Assembly (NCBI GenBank): GCA_965222345.1 | Contig: CBDCTS010000007.1 | Span: 496,001-560,000, forward strand | From: JADFGZ01 sp965222345 | GTDB taxonomy: Bacteria; Acidobacteriota; Terriglobia; 2-12-FULL-54-10 | Direction: 5' to 3' | Length of the DNA: 64,000 nucleotides | In this document: positions 60,183 to 64,000 of the stretch, one piece after another | Numbering within the stretch: the first letter of the stretch is position 1 | How the letters are laid out: each line of letters starts with the position of its first letter | Position numbers and translations under genes: made by a program | The notes under the pieces: model-generated | Seen by the model: the letters and a program-made list of their open reading frames with translations, nothing else | What the model was told of the DNA's origin: nothing | Database searches by the model: none

Positions 60183-61165
60183 CGATTATCCTTTCTGCCA
60201 ACCGGCGCGGCCTGCCGTTGCCGGACCGAATCGGAGGGAAGCGTTGCGGAGCCGCTTGTCGCGCTTCCCGTCTTTTGGTTGCGGAACAGCAGGGAGCGAA
60301 TCGCCTCCAGGTTGCGGGCGGCGTCTCCGGATGCTTCCAGCGGTGTCTCCAGAATAAATGCCTTATCCCGCAACGTCGGATGATTCACGATTCTGCGAAA
60401 ACCTTCCAGCCCAATGCCGCCCTCGCCGATGTGTTCATGCCGGTCACGGCGCGAACCGAGCAGAGTGCGGGAATCGTTCGTGTGGATCACCTGAACCCTG
60501 CCAAGCCCCACGGTCCGGTCCAATAGGCCGGTCATGTTCTCCAGGCCCTCCTGCGTGGAGATATCCATGCCGGCCTGAAAGCAATGGGCCGTGTCCAGAC
60601 AGCAACCGACCGGGAGCCCGTCGAGCATCGCCAGCATATCCCGCAGCTCGCCGAAGGTTCCTCCCAAGGTGCTTCCCTGGCCGCAGGTGTTCTCCAGGAG
60701 AATCGAAAGCGATCCCAAACGCTCACCCCGAACCGCTTCACGCAGGGAGCCCGCCACGCGCCGCATTCCCGCTTCCGCCGAATCATTCCGGGAACTGCCG
60801 GGATGAAAGATCAGGTACTCGGCGCCGATGGCTGCCGCTCTTCGAATTTCGCCGCGAAAGGCCTCGACAGACCGTTTTCGGAGAGCCTTGTCAGGGGACG
60901 CTAAGTTGATCAAGTAGTTGGCGTGCACCGCCAGGGGAGAGAGGTTATAGCGCCGCCGCAAGGCTCCGAACGCGGCAATCTCCCGGGCCGCGAACTCGCG
61001 GGCCTTCCACATTCTGGGGCTGGAGGAGAAAATTTGAAAGGTATTGCAGCCAAGCAGGTGTGCTCTCTCGGCAGCCTGTTCCAGCGAACCGGCTATGGAG
61101 GTGTGGCTTCCTACCCTCCACCCGGAAAACCCGTCCGATTCGTTTTCGCTCTTCACCTCATCCAA
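60179..61165 (-). CDS. nfo: Deoxyribonuclease IV (AP endonuclease)
   Basis: A zinc-dependent endonuclease cutting 5' to abasic sites in base-excision repair. It has 328 residues, about 40 longer than E. coli Nfo because of a charged N-terminal lead-in and a basic Ser/Thr-rich tail (RKDNR). TIM-barrel signatures: GSHTSIAGSL, NTFQIFSSSPRMW, VHANYLINLASP, LIFHPGSS, ILLENTCGQGS, GCCLDTAHCFQAGMD, VIHTNDSRTLLGSRRDRHEHIGEG and FILETP. The start is TTG 61165, or possibly GTG at 61156. Its last codon overlaps the leuS start. Confidence 0.93.
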   Translation of the reverse strand: MDEVKSENESDGFSGWRVGSHTSIAGSLEQAAERAHLLGCNTFQIFSSSPRMWKAREFAAREIAAFGALRRRYNLSPLAVHANYLINLASPDKALRKRSVEAFRGEIRRAAAIGAEYLIFHPGSSRNDSAEAGMRRVAGSLREAVRGERLGSLSILLENTCGQGSTLGGTFGELRDMLAMLDGLPVGCCLDTAHCFQAGMDISTQEGLENMTGLLDRTVGLGRVQVIHTNDSRTLLGSRRDRHEHIGEGGIGLEGFRRIVNHPTLRDKAFILETPLEASGDAARNLEAIRSLLFRNQKTGSATSGSATLPSDSVRQRQAAPVGRKDNR

Positions 61166-61556
61166 AGGGGTCCATCCCGAAGAATAAGATCCATTGCCTA
61201 ACTATACTACCAAAACAGTTCCGCAGCGGTCAACCGCTCCGTTGCCGCCATGAACTGCGGAGCAGGAACGGAGCGGACTGGCCGGTGAACGATCCACCCG
61301 AAAGCCACCTGACGCCTTTTCATCCTCCAATCATTGGCTTATAATAAAGAATTGTGCGAACGGACAAGGTGCACGCTGCTCATCCCTCAACGAGCATCTC
61401 AACAACCTCCGTCCTTTTTGACAGACCGGAAACGGCTTGGAAAACACAGCAGCCGGGTAGCGAGCCGAACCCAGCAAGCGCGCGTTTCCCGCAAAAGCCG
61501 ATGGCTCACAATCATTAAGAAAACAGAGCGCGATCCTGAATCTGAGGAAAAACTGA
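61166..61556. other. Divergent spacer nfo / icd
   Basis: This 391-bp region has no gene I can support. It holds the probable icd promoter at 61317-61345. A plus-strand frame from 61334 running into icd lacks family content. Confidence 0.5.
61317..61345 (+). promoter_or_regulatory. Probable icd promoter
   Basis: A perfect TATAAT (61340-61345) lies 17 nt after TTTTCA (61317-61322), a weak -35. It would give a ~205-nt leader before the icd ATG at 61557. No riboswitch-like fold was recognised in the leader. Confidence 0.5.
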
Positions 61557-62954
61557 ATGACAACTCCGAGAACTTCTTATAACAATCTTCCGGTTCCCAC
61601 CGACGGAGCATGCGTGGAGCTTCGTGACGGGAACTTCATTGTTCCGGACCGGCCGATCATCCCCTTCGTGGAAGGCGACGGCACGGGGCGCGACATCTGG
61701 AAGGCCTCGCAGCGGGTCTTCGATGCGGCAGTGCAAAAAGCCTATGAAGGCAAGCGCCAGGTGATGTGGTATGAAATCTTCGCCGGGGAAAAAGCCTTCC
61801 AGAAATTCAACGAATGGCTCCCCAACGATTCCGTCGAGGCGGTGAAGCAGTTCCGCATCGCCATCAAAGGGCCACTGACCACGCCGGTCGGGGGAGGCAT
61901 CCGCAGCCTGAATGTATCGCTGCGGCAAATCCTGAACCTTTACGCCTGCGTCCGCCCGGTGCGCTACTTCAGCGGCGTCCCGTCTCCCGTCAAGCACCCG
62001 GAGCGGATGAACGTCGTCATCTTCCGAGAAAACACCGAAGACGTCTATTCCGGAATCGAGTGGAGAGAGGGAACGAGCGAAGTGAAGCAGGTCATCGAGT
62101 TTCTGGAAAAGGCCCTGGGGAAAAAGGTTCGCCCGGATTCCGGCATCGGCATCAAACCGATCTCCCGCACCGGCACCCAGAACCTGGTCCGCCGCGCACT
62201 GCGCTACGCGCTGGACAACGGCCTGAAACGGGTGACGCTGGTACACAAGGGCAACATCATGAAGTTCACCGAGGGCGCTTTCCGCGACTGGGGCTATGAG
62301 CTGGCCACCACCGAATTTCGCAACGAGATCGTCACCGAGCGCGAAAGCTGGATCTTAGACAACAAGGACAGAAAGCCGGACCTCACGATAGAGCAAAACG
62401 CCGGGCAGGTGGAACCGGGGCTGGAATTTGCCACGGAGGAGTTCCGTAAGCAGATTTACGCCGAAGTCAAGGGAGTCCTGGACAGCATTTACTCGACGCA
62501 CGGAGAGGGTCGGTGGAAAAAGAAGATGCTGGTGAATGACCGCATCGCAGATTCCATCTTCCAGCAGGTGGTGACCCGGGCGGACGAATACCAGGTGCTG
62601 GCCACCCCGAATTTGAACGGCGACTATTTGTCGGACGCCTGCGCGGCGCAGGTCGGAGGACTCGGCATGGCTCCGGGAGCCAACATCGGGAACGAATATG
62701 CCTTCTTCGAAGCCACGCACGGAACCGCGCCCAAATATGCCGACAAGGACGTCATCAATCCTTCCAGCGTCATGCTGTCCGGATCGATGATGTTCCACTT
62801 TATGGGCTGGAAAGAAGTCAGCGCGACCATCGATGACGCCATCGCCCTGACGATTCAACAGAAGAAGGTCACCTACGACCTGCACCGGCTGATGGAGGGA
62901 GCAACCAAGCTGAAGACCAGCGAGTATGCTTCCGCGATCATTGAGAACATGTAG
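61557..62954 (+). CDS. icd: Isocitrate dehydrogenase (NADP-type)
   Basis: A TCA-cycle enzyme converting isocitrate to 2-oxoglutarate. It has 465 residues, somewhat longer than E. coli Icd (416). Motifs: IIPFVEGDGTGRDIW, the substrate Ser/Arg region VGGGIRSLNVSLRQILNLYACVRPVRY, FRENTEDVYSGIEW, NGLKRVTLVHKGNIMKFTEG, metal Asp residues in LNGDYLSDACAAQVGGLGMAPGANIG, and the coenzyme loop ATHGTAPKYADKDVINPSSVMLS. The KYADKDV wording favours NADP. It is followed 181 nt later by malate dehydrogenase, so two TCA-cycle genes are neighbours. Confidence 0.95.
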   Translation: MTTPRTSYNNLPVPTDGACVELRDGNFIVPDRPIIPFVEGDGTGRDIWKASQRVFDAAVQKAYEGKRQVMWYEIFAGEKAFQKFNEWLPNDSVEAVKQFRIAIKGPLTTPVGGGIRSLNVSLRQILNLYACVRPVRYFSGVPSPVKHPERMNVVIFRENTEDVYSGIEWREGTSEVKQVIEFLEKALGKKVRPDSGIGIKPISRTGTQNLVRRALRYALDNGLKRVTLVHKGNIMKFTEGAFRDWGYELATTEFRNEIVTERESWILDNKDRKPDLTIEQNAGQVEPGLEFATEEFRKQIYAEVKGVLDSIYSTHGEGRWKKKMLVNDRIADSIFQQVVTRADEYQVLATPNLNGDYLSDACAAQVGGLGMAPGANIGNEYAFFEATHGTAPKYADKDVINPSSVMLSGSMMFHFMGWKEVSATIDDAIALTIQQKKVTYDLHRLMEGATKLKTSEYASAIIENM

Positions 62955-63135
62955 CCGCTGATGGCCGCCGCTTTATAGTTTCCCAGACGAATCTCGGCCG
63001 CCGCGGGCCGGAAACAGTCCGGGGTGATTCCATCCGTTTTTATTCCTAACGCAGGGAACGGGCCTGCCAGGCGCAAGCGTTTGCCGTGCGTTCCGTTTGC
63101 ACTCGTTCCCCGCGGCACTCAAAAAGGGGGTTCCC

Positions 63136-64000
63136 ATGAATAAGAAAGTAACTGTGGTCGGTTCCGGCAATGTGGGAGCGTCGGTCGCCTTGCGCCTTGC
63201 CGACAAAGAGCTGGCCGACGTTGTGACAATCGATATCCTGGAAGGCATCCCTCAGGGCAAGGCTCTGGACACGCTCCAGGCCGGCCCCATCATGCGGTCC
63301 GACTCGCAGATCACCGGCACCAACGATTACCGCGATACCGCCGGCTCTGACGTGGCCGTAATCACGGCAGGTTTTCCGCGCAAGCCGGGCATGAGCCGCG
63401 ATGATCTTCTGAAGAAGAATTATGACGTGATCAAGCCCACCACCGAACAGATAGTCAAGTATTCCCCGAACTGCATTCTGATCATCGTCACCAATCCTCT
63501 GGACGCCATGTGCCAGGCGGCGCTCCGCGTGAGCGGATTTCCCAAGCAGCGCGTCATCGGCATGGCCGGGATTCTGGACTCGGCCCGCTTCCGCACCTTC
63601 ATCGCGCAGGAACTGAAGGTCTCGGTGGAAAACGTGCAAGCGTTTGTGATGGGCGGGCACGGAGACACCATGGTGCCTCTGGTGCGCTTTTCCCAGGTCG
63701 CCGGCATTCCGTTAACCGAGTTGCTCGACGCGGCTACCATCGAGCGTCTCGTCCAGCGCACGCGGGACGGCGGCGCCGAGATCGTCAAATACCTGAAGGT
63801 AGGCAGCGCCTTCTACGCGCCTTCGGCGGCGGTGATGGAGATGGTGGAAGCGATTTTGAAAGACAAGAATAAGATCCTTCCCTGCGCCGCTTATCTCGAA
63901 GGCGAGTACGGTATCCAGGGACTCTACGTGGGCGTACCCGTAAAGCTGGGCGCGAACGGCATCGAGCAGATCATCGAGGTGAAGCTCACGGCAGACGAAC
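63136..64000 (+). CDS. mdh: Malate dehydrogenase, partial (runs off window)
   Basis: NAD-dependent malate to oxaloacetate. The first 288 codons from ATG 63136 (AAGGGGG upstream) are present, out of ~310. The LDH-like MDH fold shows KVTVVGSGNVGASVALRLADK (the Rossmann glycine motif), VVTIDILEGIPQGKALD (Asp for NAD), AVITAGFPRKPGMSRDDLL (Arg substrate loop with Met, as in MDH rather than LDH), VTNPLDAMC, GMAGILDSARFRTFIA and MGGHGDTMVPLVR (catalytic His). Only the last helix is missing. Confidence 0.95.
   Translation, partial: MNKKVTVVGSGNVGASVALRLADKELADVVTIDILEGIPQGKALDTLQAGPIMRSDSQITGTNDYRDTAGSDVAVITAGFPRKPGMSRDDLLKKNYDVIKPTTEQIVKYSPNCILIIVTNPLDAMCQAALRVSGFPKQRVIGMAGILDSARFRTFIAQELKVSVENVQAFVMGGHGDTMVPLVRFSQVAGIPLTELLDAATIERLVQRTRDGGAEIVKYLKVGSAFYAPSAAVMEMVEAILKDKNKILPCAAYLEGEYGIQGLYVGVPVKLGANGIEQIIEVKLTADE

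Overview
The window looks like a chromosomal segment of an Acidobacteriota bacterium, probably from a metagenome or a poorly sampled lineage. This is inferred from gene style, since no taxonomic search was possible. The clues are a ~940-residue receptor of the TonB-dependent kind with an N-terminal carboxypeptidase-regulatory domain, a remnant of a GAGGMG-type Ser/Thr kinase, many palindromic intergenic repeats and an EtfAB/ETF-QO set. Most genes before 33 kb lie on the minus strand.

1-33.4 kb is mostly housekeeping. It holds an ISNCY-type transposase cut by the window edge, rfbD, an adenosine deaminase, the tldD-tldE pair, argR, etfB-etfA-ETF:quinone oxidoreductase, acpP-fabF and an MltB-like lytic transglycosylase. 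Then come a Cu+ P-type ATPase, a CHASE2 histidine kinase with an NtrC-type regulator, and a four-gene unit (TPR protein, two secreted proteins of unknown function, SprT-like protease). uvrA and uvrB are divergent, with a small zinc-ribbon gene after uvrB, and a large TonB-dependent receptor closes the block.

33.6-35.6 kb is a complete 2,033-bp IS1-family element with 20-bp perfect terminal repeats and an 8-bp target duplication. It carries two small passenger genes and an unusually structured non-coding left end. 35.8-41.9 kb holds pgsA, an AMMECR1-family gene, tRNA-Phe, about 1 kb of repeat-rich spacer, a beta-barrel protein, a SurA_N-like/carboxypeptidase-regulatory fusion protein ending at a probable premature stop, and a kinase pseudogene.

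41.9-56.1 kb is an IS-driven rearrangement. A tctCBA tripartite transporter operon has its substrate-binding gene split in two. The halves lie 6.2 kb apart and fit together at one codon, and between them are copies of a 1,658-bp IS1380-like element, a carboxymuconolactone-decarboxylase-like lipoprotein, a small unknown protein, a truncated HEPN/AbiU2-like gene and nrdR. A ZnuD-like receptor with a small His-rich secreted protein follows, then another IS copy in inverted orientation.

56.3-64 kb returns to housekeeping: a DinB-family protein, a TraR/DksA-type zinc finger, leuS overlapping nfo, icd, and mdh running off the window.
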